Origin: Micromonospora noduli
Lineage (GTDB): Bacteria; Actinomycetota; Actinomycetes; Mycobacteriales; Micromonosporaceae
Direction: 5' to 3'
Length of the DNA: 64,000 nucleotides
Assembly (NCBI RefSeq): GCF_003264365.1
Contig: NZ_PYAK01000026.1
Coordinates: 1 to 64,000, forward strand
The number at the start of each line of letters is the position of its first letter. Positions within the stretch are counted from its first letter, which is position 1. This document shows positions 45,115 through 52,859 of the stretch, in pieces. A model generated the notes under the pieces. It saw only the letters and a program-made list of their open reading frames with translations, made no database searches and was not told the origin of the DNA. Made by a program: the position numbers and the translations under genes.

Positions 45115-46296
45115 TCAGTCGACGACGGCCAGGATTTGCTCGTCCTTCAAACTCGCCGGCTCGGCGGTCTCGGAGACCTTCCTGCCGTCCTTGTCCACCA
45201 GCAGCACGGCGTACCCGCTGCCGGACTGGACCCGCACGACCATCGAATCGTCGGACTGGAAGTAGACCTGCCGTAGGGTGCGCCCGCCCAGCGGCAAAGC
45301 GACCTGTTTGCCACTGCGTGTGTCCAGCACCGCGTTGGCCCACAGTTCACGAGCGATATCGCCGGAATCCTCGTTGGGCTTCCTCAGCAGCAGAGCAATG
45401 CGAGAGCCGTCCGAGGACAGGCTGGCGATGTCGTGGCTTCGCAATCCACGGATGGAGAAGCCTGGGACGGTCCGTTTCTTCGTGCCGTCCGTGGCATAGA
45501 GGGTGACCCCGATGTAGACGGCCTCGGCGATGCTCCGGCCATCCGCCGACCAGAGGGCGTGGCAGCCGCGGGCTTGACCGGGCCACCAGGTGACTGTCCT
45601 CTTGCCGCTGCGGGTGTCCAGCACCCCGCGCCGAACAGGCTCACCTGTCGCCGTGGCGGCCTCCACGAACAGCAGGTGCCGCCCATCCGGTGACCAGACC
45701 GGGGCGCAGTCGCCCGCCACGTGCGAGCGCATTTCCTGCCTGTCGGAGCCGTCGGCGTCGGCGACGACGAGGGTGCTTTCGCCGCTGTCGTCGCGGTCCA
45801 CCCAGGCAACCCGGCGCCCGTCCGGCGAGATGCTCGCGTTGCCAAGCGCCGCAGGCTCGGGCAGAGCCAGCAAACGCACCGGACTGTCACCCGGGCGCCA
45901 GGACCGCAGATTCACCATCTTCGCGTCGGTCACGCTGGCGGGGCCGTAGAAGAGCTTGCCGAACTGCACGGACGGGGTGTTCGTGCCGGTCCCGCCGCTG
46001 GGCGGAGCCCCGGGGGTGTCGCCGGCGCTGGTGGACGGCGTCGGGGTGGGAGTCGGCGTCGGCGTCGCGGTGACCGACGGGGTGTCAGCCGGCAGCGGGG
46101 TCGGGGACTGGTCCGGTCGGATGGCGAAGGCGGTACCGGCCGCCGCGGCGATCAGCACGAGCGCGGCTGCCGACGTGGCCACCGCCCGTTGGATACCGAG
46201 CCGGCGGGACGTGCGCAACGTACGGTCCCGCAGGTCGACCGAGGTGACCTCGTCGGCCAGGGCGGTCAGGTCGAGCCGGAGGCGCTGGTCGTTCAT
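45115..46296 (-). CDS. Membrane beta-propeller-like protein, partner of sigma 2
   Basis: A 393-residue single-pass protein, closely like the partner of sigma 1 in plan: cytoplasmic start, helix at about 37-58, a TP repeat stalk, then a propeller with TolB-like blades (ISPDGRRVAWVDRDD, VWSPDGRHLLFVE, LWSADGRSIAEAV). ATG at 46296 follows GGGAG and overlaps the sigma gene stop by ATGA. Signals sensed outside could be passed to the sigma factor through the short cytoplasmic part, which is inference. Confidence 0.78.
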   Translation of the reverse strand: MNDQRLRLDLTALADEVTSVDLRDRTLRTSRRLGIQRAVATSAAALVLIAAAAGTAFAIRPDQSPTPLPADTPSVTATPTPTPTPTPSTSAGDTPGAPPSGGTGTNTPSVQFGKLFYGPASVTDAKMVNLRSWRPGDSPVRLLALPEPAALGNASISPDGRRVAWVDRDDSGESTLVVADADGSDRQEMRSHVAGDCAPVWSPDGRHLLFVEAATATGEPVRRGVLDTRSGKRTVTWWPGQARGCHALWSADGRSIAEAVYIGVTLYATDGTKKRTVPGFSIRGLRSHDIASLSSDGSRIALLLRKPNEDSGDIARELWANAVLDTRSGKQVALPLGGRTLRQVYFQSDDSMVVRVQSGSGYAVLLVDKDGRKVSETAEPASLKDEQILAVVD

Positions 46297-46823
46297 CGGG
46301 TACTCCCTTCCAGGACGTACAGCTCGGCGAGTTCGGGCGCAACGGTGCGCAGCCTGGCCAGTGACTTGGCCGTCTGGCTCTTCACGGTGCCGATCGTGAC
46401 GCCGAGCAGGTCCGCCGCCTCCGCCTCGGTGCGGTCCTCGAAGAACCGCAGCACCAGCACGGCACGTTGCTTCGGGGAGAGCTTCGCCAGTGCCGCCCGC
46501 AGGGTGAGCCGCAGACTGGTCTGGTGGGCGTGGTCCGGGGCCGAGTCGCCTCCGCGTGGCTCGGGCAGGTCGCCCGGCATCGACTCGGGTACCCGGCGCC
46601 GACGCCACCAGGACACCTGTAGGTGGTACATGGTCTTGCGGGTGTACGCCTCGGCGTTGCCGCTGTGATGCAGGCGGTTCCAGGAGCGGTGGGTCCGGGC
46701 CAGGGCGGACTGGACGAGGTCCTCGGCCAGGTGCTGGTCGCCGGTGAGCAGGTAGGCCGAGCGCAGCAACGCCGGCGTGCGGGTACGGACGAACGAGTCG
46801 AACTCACTCAGCAGAGGGTCCAC
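46293..46823 (-). CDS. SigE-family ECF sigma factor 2
   Basis: A 176-residue ECF sigma factor: region 2 with DQHLAEDLVQSALART, region 4 with LSPKQRAVLVLRFFEDRTEAEAADLLG and TIGTVKSQ. It is a paralogue of sigma 1 (39.6 kb): same family, same gene pairing. GTG at 46823 is chosen because GAAGGA lies nine bases upstream and the protein then starts like others; an upstream start at 46880 adds Arg/Pro-rich residues. It overlaps its partner by four bases. Confidence 0.92.
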   Translation of the reverse strand: MDPLLSEFDSFVRTRTPALLRSAYLLTGDQHLAEDLVQSALARTHRSWNRLHHSGNAEAYTRKTMYHLQVSWWRRRRVPESMPGDLPEPRGGDSAPDHAHQTSLRLTLRAALAKLSPKQRAVLVLRFFEDRTEAEAADLLGVTIGTVKSQTAKSLARLRTVAPELAELYVLEGSTR

Positions 46824-46963
46824 ACGGGCCAATCCTTCAGGTCGGATACGAGCGCTTGGTGTCCTTGCAGACGCCAGCAACGGCGCCGATGGTTGCCGGG
46901 GTCGGGTCCGGATCGGATCGAAATGGATCGCTCATCCTGCCGCACCGGCCGTAGGCTGCGCGG

Positions 46964-48733
46964 ATGCTGCTACGCATGTCGACCCTGTTGCTGCGGACCC
47001 TGCGCGAGGATCCGGCCGACGCGGAGGTGCCGAGCCATCGGCTGCTGCTGCGCGCCGGCTACATCCGTCGTGCCGCACCGGGCGGCTACACCTGGCTGCC
47101 GCTGGGCAAGCTGGTGCTGGATCGGATCACCGAGGTCGTGCGCGCCGAACTGCTGGCGATCGGCGACCAGGAGGTGCACTTCCCGGCGCTGCTGCCCGCC
47201 GAGCCGTACCGCACCAGCGGCCGGTGGACGGAGTACGGCGACGACATCTTCACCCTCGCCGACCGGCGTGGTGCCGAGCACCTGTTGGCACCCACCCACG
47301 AGGAGATGGCGGCGCTGCTGGTCAAGGACGTGTTCACCTCGTACCGGGACTTCCCGGTGACGCTGTTCCAGGTGCAGACGAAGTTCCGCGACGAGGCGCG
47401 GCCGCGGGCCGGGTTGCTGCGCGGCCGGGAGTTCCTGATGAAGGACGCGTACTCCTTCGACCTGGACGAGGCGGGGCTGCGGGAGGCGTACGGGCGGCAT
47501 CGCGCCGCGTACCAGCGGATCTTCGACCGGTTGGGGCTGGACTACACGGTGGTGCAGGCGATGTCCGGCGCGATGGGCGGGTCCGCGTCGGAGGAGTTCC
47601 TGGCGGCAACGCCGGTCGGCGAGGACACCTTCGTGGGCTGCACCTCCTGCGACTTCGCGGCGAACACCGAGGCGGTGGCCACCCGGGTGCCGAGCGCCGG
47701 TGATCCGAGCGCGCAGCCGGCCGTCGAGGTGCACGACACTCCGGAGACTCCGACGATCGCGAGCCTGGTGGAGTTGGCCAACGCGCGCCGGTTGGGCGGC
47801 CGGGACGGCTGGACCGCCGCCGACACCCTGAAGAACGTCGTGTTGTCAGTTCGTCAGCCGGGTGCCGACCGGGCCGAGCTGCTGGTCGTCGGGCTGCCCG
47901 GTGATCGGGAGGTCGACCTGAAGCGGGTCGGTGCCGCACTGCACCCTGCACAGGTGACCGTCTTCGAGGAGTGGGCCGAGCATCCGGAGCTGGTTCGCGG
48001 CTACATCGGACCGCAACTGCTCGACAAGCTGGGCATCCGCTACCTGGTCGACCCTCGGGTGGTGACCGGGTCTGCCTGGCTGACCGGGGCGAACGAGCCG
48101 GGCCGACACGCGACCGACGTGGTGTGCGGACGGGACTTCACCCCCGACGGCACCATCGAGGCGGCCGACGTCCGCGCCGGCGACCCCTGCCCGGAGTGCG
48201 AGGCGGGCGAGCTGACCATCCGGCGGGGCATCGAGATCGGGCACATTTTCCAGCTCGGCCGCCGCTTCACCGACGCCTTCGCTGTCGACGTGCTCGGGCC
48301 GGCCGGCAAGCCGGTCCGGCCGACAATGGGCTGCTACGGCATCGGGGTTTCCCGGGCGGTGGCGGCCGTCGCCGAGCAGCATCACGACGACCGAGGGCTG
48401 GTCTGGCCGGCGGCGGTCGCGCCGTGTGACGTACACCTGGTGGTTGCGGGCAAGGGCCCGCAGCTCGACGCGGCGCTGGAGCTCGGCGGGCGTCTCGCCG
48501 CCGCCGGCCTGCGGGTGCTTGTCGACGACCGCACGCACGTCTCGGCCGGGGTCAAGTTCACCGACGCCGAGCTGATCGGCATCCCCCGGGCCGTCGTGGT
48601 CGGCCGCCGGCTCGCCGAGGGGTACGTCGAGCTGCGCGAGCGGGCCGGTGACGGGCGTACCGAGTTGCCGCTGGACGGTCTGGTGGATCGACTCGTCCAC
48701 GACGTACGCCACGAACGTGCGAGCCTGGTGTAG
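46964..48733 (+). CDS. proS: Prolyl-tRNA synthetase (bacterial type)
   Basis: Charges tRNA-Pro with proline. The 589 residues follow the bacterial plan: class II motif 1 near 60, motif 2 with FRDEARPRAGLLRGREFLMKD-type sequence (about 140-160), an inserted editing (INS) domain (about 225-395) containing TLKN with the Lys used for clearing Ala-tRNA-Pro, motif 3 GCYGIGVSR near 448, and a C-terminal anticodon-binding domain. ATG at 46964 lies six bases after TAGGCT (46952-46957), a leaderless arrangement. A YbaK-type deacylase, which would clear Cys-tRNA-Pro, is encoded 2 kb further on. Confidence 0.97.
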   Translation: MLLRMSTLLLRTLREDPADAEVPSHRLLLRAGYIRRAAPGGYTWLPLGKLVLDRITEVVRAELLAIGDQEVHFPALLPAEPYRTSGRWTEYGDDIFTLADRRGAEHLLAPTHEEMAALLVKDVFTSYRDFPVTLFQVQTKFRDEARPRAGLLRGREFLMKDAYSFDLDEAGLREAYGRHRAAYQRIFDRLGLDYTVVQAMSGAMGGSASEEFLAATPVGEDTFVGCTSCDFAANTEAVATRVPSAGDPSAQPAVEVHDTPETPTIASLVELANARRLGGRDGWTAADTLKNVVLSVRQPGADRAELLVVGLPGDREVDLKRVGAALHPAQVTVFEEWAEHPELVRGYIGPQLLDKLGIRYLVDPRVVTGSAWLTGANEPGRHATDVVCGRDFTPDGTIEAADVRAGDPCPECEAGELTIRRGIEIGHIFQLGRRFTDAFAVDVLGPAGKPVRPTMGCYGIGVSRAVAAVAEQHHDDRGLVWPAAVAPCDVHLVVAGKGPQLDAALELGGRLAAAGLRVLVDDRTHVSAGVKFTDAELIGIPRAVVVGRRLAEGYVELRERAGDGRTELPLDGLVDRLVHDVRHERASLV

Positions 48734-48790
48734 CTGTCGCGTCACGGGGTAGTGCAGTCGGATCGGGTGGAAACGTCTTCGGAGGCTCTC

Positions 48791-49216
48791 ATGACCGGTT
48801 ACCGGGTCAGTGACGTGATGACCAAGCAGGTCGTGTACCTGCCGGCCGAGACCACCCTGGACGAGGCGGCCAGGGTGATGAAGGAGGCCGACATCGGTGA
48901 TGTGGTGGTCACCGACGGCGCCAGCCTCGCCGGCATGCTCACTGACCGGGACATCGTGGTGCGGGCCGTGGCGGAGAACAGCTCCCCTGCGGCCACCACC
49001 ATCGGCTCGATCGTCACCCGCGAGGTTGTCATGATCGAACAGCACTGCACGGCGGGTGAGGCGGCGGCGCTCATGCGGGACCGGGGCATCCGACGCGTGC
49101 TGGTCTGTGACAGTGACCGCAAGCTGGTGGGGATCGTCTCGCTCGGCGACCTGGCCATGCAGCTCGATCCCACCAGCGCGCTCAGCGAGATCAGCGAGCA
49201 GTCGCCCACCGTGTGA
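48791..49216 (+). CDS. Two-CBS-domain protein A
   Basis: A 141-residue protein made of two CBS motifs (about 8-60 and 72-125), each with a GxLTDRDIV-like or VGIVSLGDLA end. Such pairs bind AMP, ATP or NAD-type ligands and act as energy sensors. ATG at 48791 has GGAGG six bases upstream. A very similar protein is encoded at 60830-61249. No partner domain is present. Confidence 0.9.
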   Translation: MTGYRVSDVMTKQVVYLPAETTLDEAARVMKEADIGDVVVTDGASLAGMLTDRDIVVRAVAENSSPAATTIGSIVTREVVMIEQHCTAGEAAALMRDRGIRRVLVCDSDRKLVGIVSLGDLAMQLDPTSALSEISEQSPTV

Positions 49217-49251
49217 CCGGGGCCCCGACACGACGGCGGTAGCCTCGACGC

Positions 49252-49680
49252 ATGGCTGACATGCCGGCCCGACTGGCCGAGATCGTCGACGAGTTCGCCG
49301 CCGCGCCGCGCGACCTGGTCCTGGAGCTGCTCCTGGAGTACGCGGACGTGCTCCCGGCGCTGCCGGAGGGCGCCGCGGAGCGCGAGGGCATGGAACAGGT
49401 GCCCGAGTGTCAGACGGCGTTCTTCCTGCGCGCCCGGGTGACCCCGGAGGGCACCGTGGAGACGCTCTTCGACTGCCCACCGGAGGCGCCCACCACCCGG
49501 GCGTTCGCCGGGATCCTCGCCGAGGGGTTGGCGGGGGCGAGCGCCGAGCAGGTGCTGGCCGTGCCGGACGACCTCTATCAGCGGATGGGGCTGGCCCAGG
49601 CGATCAGCCCGCTGCGGGTCCGCGGCGGTACGGCGATCCTGGGCCGTCTCAAGCGACAGATCCGGGAACAACTCGGCTGA
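49252..49680 (+). CDS. SufE-family cysteine desulfuration protein
   Basis: Accepts sulfur from a cysteine desulfurase for Fe-S cluster assembly. The 142 residues include the active-site Cys in VPECQTAFF (about 51-59) and the conserved RMGLAQAISPLRVRG near the C-terminus. TAGCCT (49240-49245) lies six bases before the ATG and no Shine-Dalgarno is seen, so it is probably leaderless. Follows the CBS gene by 35 bases; no suf genes are nearby. Confidence 0.92.
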   Translation: MADMPARLAEIVDEFAAAPRDLVLELLLEYADVLPALPEGAAEREGMEQVPECQTAFFLRARVTPEGTVETLFDCPPEAPTTRAFAGILAEGLAGASAEQVLAVPDDLYQRMGLAQAISPLRVRGGTAILGRLKRQIREQLG

Positions 49681-49700
49681 CCGCGAGGTTGGCACCGATC

Positions 49701-50336
49701 ATGGAGATCGAGATCTACGCGGACGTTATCTGCCCGTGGTGCTACATCGGCAAGCGCCGCCTGGATCAGGCCCTCGCCAGCTACAAGGGTGAGGTGACGG
49801 TCCGCTACCGGCCGTTCCAGCTCGACCCGTCGCCGGTGCCACAGCCGCAGCCGCTGGTGGAGGCGCTGGCCGGCAAGTTCGGCGGCCCGGAGCGCGCCCG
49901 GCAGATGGTCGACCACGTGACCCAGGTCGCGGCGGCCGACGGGCTGCGGCTCGACTACGACCGCGCGGTGATCGCCAACACCTTCGAGGCGCACCGGCTG
50001 GTCTCCTGGGCGACCGACCAGGGCAGGGCGGCCGAGATGGTGGAGGCGCTCTACCAGGCGCACTTCAACCACGGGGTCGACGTCGGCTCGCGGGAGGCGC
50101 TGGCCACCCTGGCCGGTGAGATCGGCCTGGACGCGGCCGACGCGCGCCGGTTCCTCGACTCCGACGAGCGCGTCGTCGACGTCGCCGCCGACCTGGCCGC
50201 CGCCCGGGATCTGGGCATCACCAGCGTGCCGACCTTCGTGCTGGCCGGAAAGTACGCGGTCTCCGGCGCGCAGGAGGTGCAGACGCTGCTCGCCGCGTTC
50301 GCCGAGGTCGAGCAGCGAGAGTCCGCAGCGCACTAA
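49701..50336 (+). CDS. DsbA-family oxidoreductase (FrnE-like)
   Basis: Cytoplasmic thioredoxin-fold protein of 211 residues, no signal peptide. The start EIEIYADVICPWCYIGKRRL holds the CPWC redox motif (about 11-14), and SVPTFVLAGKYAVSGAQ (with the cis-Pro) is near 176-192. The family acts in disulfide exchange and in polyketide-linked isomerase roles (FrnE); here the general function is more likely. It follows sufE by 20 bases in the same direction. A parS-like site lies after it. Confidence 0.92.
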   Translation: MEIEIYADVICPWCYIGKRRLDQALASYKGEVTVRYRPFQLDPSPVPQPQPLVEALAGKFGGPERARQMVDHVTQVAAADGLRLDYDRAVIANTFEAHRLVSWATDQGRAAEMVEALYQAHFNHGVDVGSREALATLAGEIGLDAADARRFLDSDERVVDVAADLAAARDLGITSVPTFVLAGKYAVSGAQEVQTLLAAFAEVEQRESAAH

Positions 50337-50380
50337 CACTGAGTCACCGACGTCCGGGCGTCCGGCATCGATGATCACGA

Positions 50381-50396
50381 TGTTTCACGTGCAACA
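50381..50396. other. parS-like chromosome partition site
   Basis: TGTTTCACGTGCAACA differs at one position from the ParB-binding consensus TGTTTCACGTGAAACA. It lies in the 80-base gap between two convergent genes and is framed by a 10-bp inverted repeat, GGCATCGATG (50364-50373) and CATCGATGCC (50398-50407). Location near the origin is where parS sites cluster in actinomycetes. Confidence 0.75.
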
Positions 50397-50416
50397 ACAT
50401 CGATGCCGATGCCTGG

Positions 50417-50965
50417 TCAGACCGGCCTGGCCAGCCCCTCCACCACCTGGGCTCCCGGCAGCGCGCCCAACGCCGGCCCCGGCAGCGCTATCTTGCTGTG
50501 CCGTACGCCGGACCCGACGATCACGTGCGGTGTGGCGATGACGCGCGCGTCCACCAGGATCGGCCACTGCGCCGGCAGCCCGATCGGGGTGATGCCGCCG
50601 TACTCCATTCCGGTCAACTCGACAGCGTCGTCCATCGGGGCAAAGCTCGCCTTGCGGACGTCCAGCGCCCGGCGGGCCACCCCGTTCACGTCGGCCCGCG
50701 TGGTGGCCAGGATGATGCAGGCCGCGTAGCGGACCACGCCCTCGCGCTTGCCCGCCACCACGACACAGTTGGCGGACACGTCCAGCCCCACCTCGTACGC
50801 CGCGCAGAACGCCGCGGTGTCGGCGAGGTCGGCGTCGATCGGCGCGACCAGCACGTCGTTGACGTCCACCGGCGCGTCGGCGGGCCACTGCGCGATGGCC
50901 TCCGCGACCGGCGGGGCGAGCAGATCCAGGCGGGCGCGGGCCGGTTCGGTCTTCAGCGTTCCCAT
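50417..50965 (-). CDS. YbaK/EbsC-family aminoacyl-tRNA deacylase
   Basis: A 182-residue trans-editing protein, probably hydrolysing mischarged Cys-tRNA-Pro. The family core is clear: VVAGKREGVVRYAACI..., then TADVNGVARRALDVRKASFAP and MEYGGITPIGLP (the GGxxP-type loop). The start at ATG 50965 is chosen by family length. It converges with the DsbA-like gene on the parS-like site. The ProS gene, whose product it would assist, is on the other strand 2 kb away. Confidence 0.9.
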   Translation of the reverse strand: MGTLKTEPARARLDLLAPPVAEAIAQWPADAPVDVNDVLVAPIDADLADTAAFCAAYEVGLDVSANCVVVAGKREGVVRYAACIILATTRADVNGVARRALDVRKASFAPMDDAVELTGMEYGGITPIGLPAQWPILVDARVIATPHVIVGSGVRHSKIALPGPALGALPGAQVVEGLARPV

Positions 50966-51060
50966 CACGGGTGCGATCCTCGCATCCGCGACGCTGAACC
51001 GCCCAGCGGCTCCCCGACCCCCCGGTGACGCCACCGGCCCGGGCCGGATCGATCCGGTGC

Positions 51061-51255
51061 TCAACTGCCGGCGAGGAAAGCGTTGTCGCGCATGAAGGAG
51101 CGGTCGCGGGCAGCCGCCAACTCCTCCTCGCGCTGGGCCTTGGCCCGTTGCAGCTCCAGATCCTCGAAGGCGTGCCGGACACCCAGCCGGATCACGCCGT
51201 AGAGGAAGACGAAGCCGAAGACGTAGAGGATCACAGTGGTGACGACAGCGAACAT
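51061..51255 (-). CDS. Small membrane protein with charged coiled tail
   Basis: A 64-residue protein: one helix (about 3-26) and a charged helical tail (QRAKAQREEELAAARDR). Not recognised. Without further homology it is called coding because of the clean hydrophobic/charged pattern. TACGGT six bases before ATG 51255 suggests a leaderless mRNA. It lies between the YbaK and NAD-binding genes, same strand. Confidence 0.7.
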   Translation of the reverse strand: MFAVVTTVILYVFGFVFLYGVIRLGVRHAFEDLELQRAKAQREEELAAARDRSFMRDNAFLAGS

Positions 51256-51292
51256 GGCGTCACCGTAAGACGAACGTGAACCGTTGTTGCTC

Positions 51293-52075
51293 TCATTTCC
51301 GGCCGGTTCCCCCGTACGTGTCGGCCAGGTGGTCGGCCCAGGTTCGTACGCCCCGGGGCAGCGCCTCGGTGGCCAGACCACCGGCCCGCAGTTCGCGACC
51401 GAGTCGGCCGGGAATCCGCACCGGCAGCAAGGGTCGGCGCGAGCCTCGGGCCGCTCGCCAAGCCCGGGCGGCCTCGTCGAAGCGGAGCACCTGCGGCCCA
51501 CCCAGCTCCTCGACGCCGCCCAACGGGCCGGCGACCAGTCGGGCCGCCAGCCGCGCCGCCACCTCGCGCGGGTCGACCGGTTGGGCGAGCACCGCCCGGT
51601 CCCCGATCACCGGGCCCAGCCGCGCGCTGGCGGTCAGCATGTCGTCAAGGAACTGGGGAAACTGGGTGGCCCGCAGCACCGACCAGGGCACCGGACCGGC
51701 CGCGATCACCTGCTCGGCGGCGAGCTTGTGGCGGTAGTACGGGATCGGCACCCGATCAACCCCGACGATCGAGATGTAGACGATGTGCCGGACACCGGCC
51801 GTGCCGGCGGCCACCACCAGTCGGCGGGTGCCCAACACGTCCACCTGGTAGGTCTGCCGACCCCGAGGCGCGGATGCCAGGTGCAGTACGGCGTCCACCC
51901 CGGTCACCGCCTCGGTCAGCCCGTCCCCGGTGGCCAGGTCGGACACCACCCACTCCACGTCCGAGCCGGCGGGCGGCCTGCGGCTGGTGGCCCGGACGCT
52001 GATCCGATCGTCGCGCAACCGGCCCAGCACCGCACGGCCCAGATTGCCAGATGCCCCGGTGATCAGAACCTTCAT
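51293..52075 (-). CDS. NAD(P)-binding SDR-like protein (NmrA type)
   Basis: Atypical short-chain dehydrogenase of 260 residues. The Rossmann motif TGASGNLGR (about 6-14) is complete, and YISIVGVDRVPIPYYRHKLAAE (about 107-128) has Tyr and Lys in a YxxxK pattern. The C-terminal third is the variable substrate region. Many relatives act as redox sensors or in quinone metabolism rather than in a known pathway. ATG at 52075 follows AGGAGG. No functional link to neighbours is evident. Confidence 0.88.
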   Translation of the reverse strand: MKVLITGASGNLGRAVLGRLRDDRISVRATSRRPPAGSDVEWVVSDLATGDGLTEAVTGVDAVLHLASAPRGRQTYQVDVLGTRRLVVAAGTAGVRHIVYISIVGVDRVPIPYYRHKLAAEQVIAAGPVPWSVLRATQFPQFLDDMLTASARLGPVIGDRAVLAQPVDPREVAARLAARLVAGPLGGVEELGGPQVLRFDEAARAWRAARGSRRPLLPVRIPGRLGRELRAGGLATEALPRGVRTWADHLADTYGGTGRK

Positions 52076-52154
52076 CTCGTCCTCCTGCGAACCCGTCCGA
52101 CCCTTACCTCGTGCCGACGAAACGACACGGCATCCCGTGACGGCGGGTGGCCAC

Positions 52155-52808
52155 TCACCCCGATCGAATCAGGTCCAACACGGTGAGCAGCGCGAAGAAC
52201 GCGATCACGATCTCGTTGACGATCCAGGCGTGCCCCTCGGCCCAGTTCCGCATCCGGGTCAGCACCCGCGAGGCGCTACTCCCCAGCAGCAGCAACGCCA
52301 GCAGGGGCAGCGCGAGCAGGAGCACTGTGAGCAGCACGAACGGCACCAGGTGCCACCACGGCAGATCATGTCGGGCCACACTCGCCCCGACGGTGGCCAT
52401 GGTCAGGTCGTCGGTGGGCGTCGCCACGAAGAGCAGCGCACCCAGCCGCAGCGCCTGCGGCGGACCGGCATGCTCGATGCTCCCCAGCCAGCGCGGCGGT
52501 CCCGAGCGGTCCCGGCGCACCCAGATCAGCACGGCCAGGCACACCAGCAGAGCCAGCACCACCAGGTCGATGGCGGGGCCGCGGTCGACCTTCCCGGCGA
52601 CGGCACTGGCGTCGGCGGCCACCCCACGCACCAGCTTGGCCAACAACCAGGCCACCGTCACCCCGGCGGCGACCACCAGCCCCGCGCCGGCGAGGAAGCC
52701 CAGCGACGCCGCCCGGGGCCGATCCGACGAAGCCAGGAAGACCGCCACCACCAACTGCGTCCCGGCAACCATGACCACGGCGAGGGGCAGCACGGTCAGG
52801 AAGTTCAT
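52155..52808 (-). CDS. GAP-family membrane protein (Sap/LysE-like)
   Basis: A 217-residue integral membrane protein with about six helices. It resembles the GPL/Sap family (GAP) of mycobacterial lipid-export proteins: short loops, a conserved TDD near residue 133 (ATPTDDLTMATVG), and a terminal helix with NEIVIAFFALLTVL. ATG at 52808 has GGAAGGA nine bases upstream; GTG at 52829 would lack one. It follows an MFS gene by 52 bases in the same direction. Confidence 0.8.
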   Translation of the reverse strand: MNFLTVLPLAVVMVAGTQLVVAVFLASSDRPRAASLGFLAGAGLVVAAGVTVAWLLAKLVRGVAADASAVAGKVDRGPAIDLVVLALLVCLAVLIWVRRDRSGPPRWLGSIEHAGPPQALRLGALLFVATPTDDLTMATVGASVARHDLPWWHLVPFVLLTVLLLALPLLALLLLGSSASRVLTRMRNWAEGHAWIVNEIVIAFFALLTVLDLIRSG

Positions 52809-52859
52809 CGCCCGCCATCCTTCCGGCACGAGCGGGCGGGACGCGGCGGAATCCGCGGA

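Noticed and set aside
50364..50407. The parS region as a simple terminator
   Set aside because: The 24-base loop and lack of T-tract make termination unlikely, and the central 16-mer matches the ParB site.
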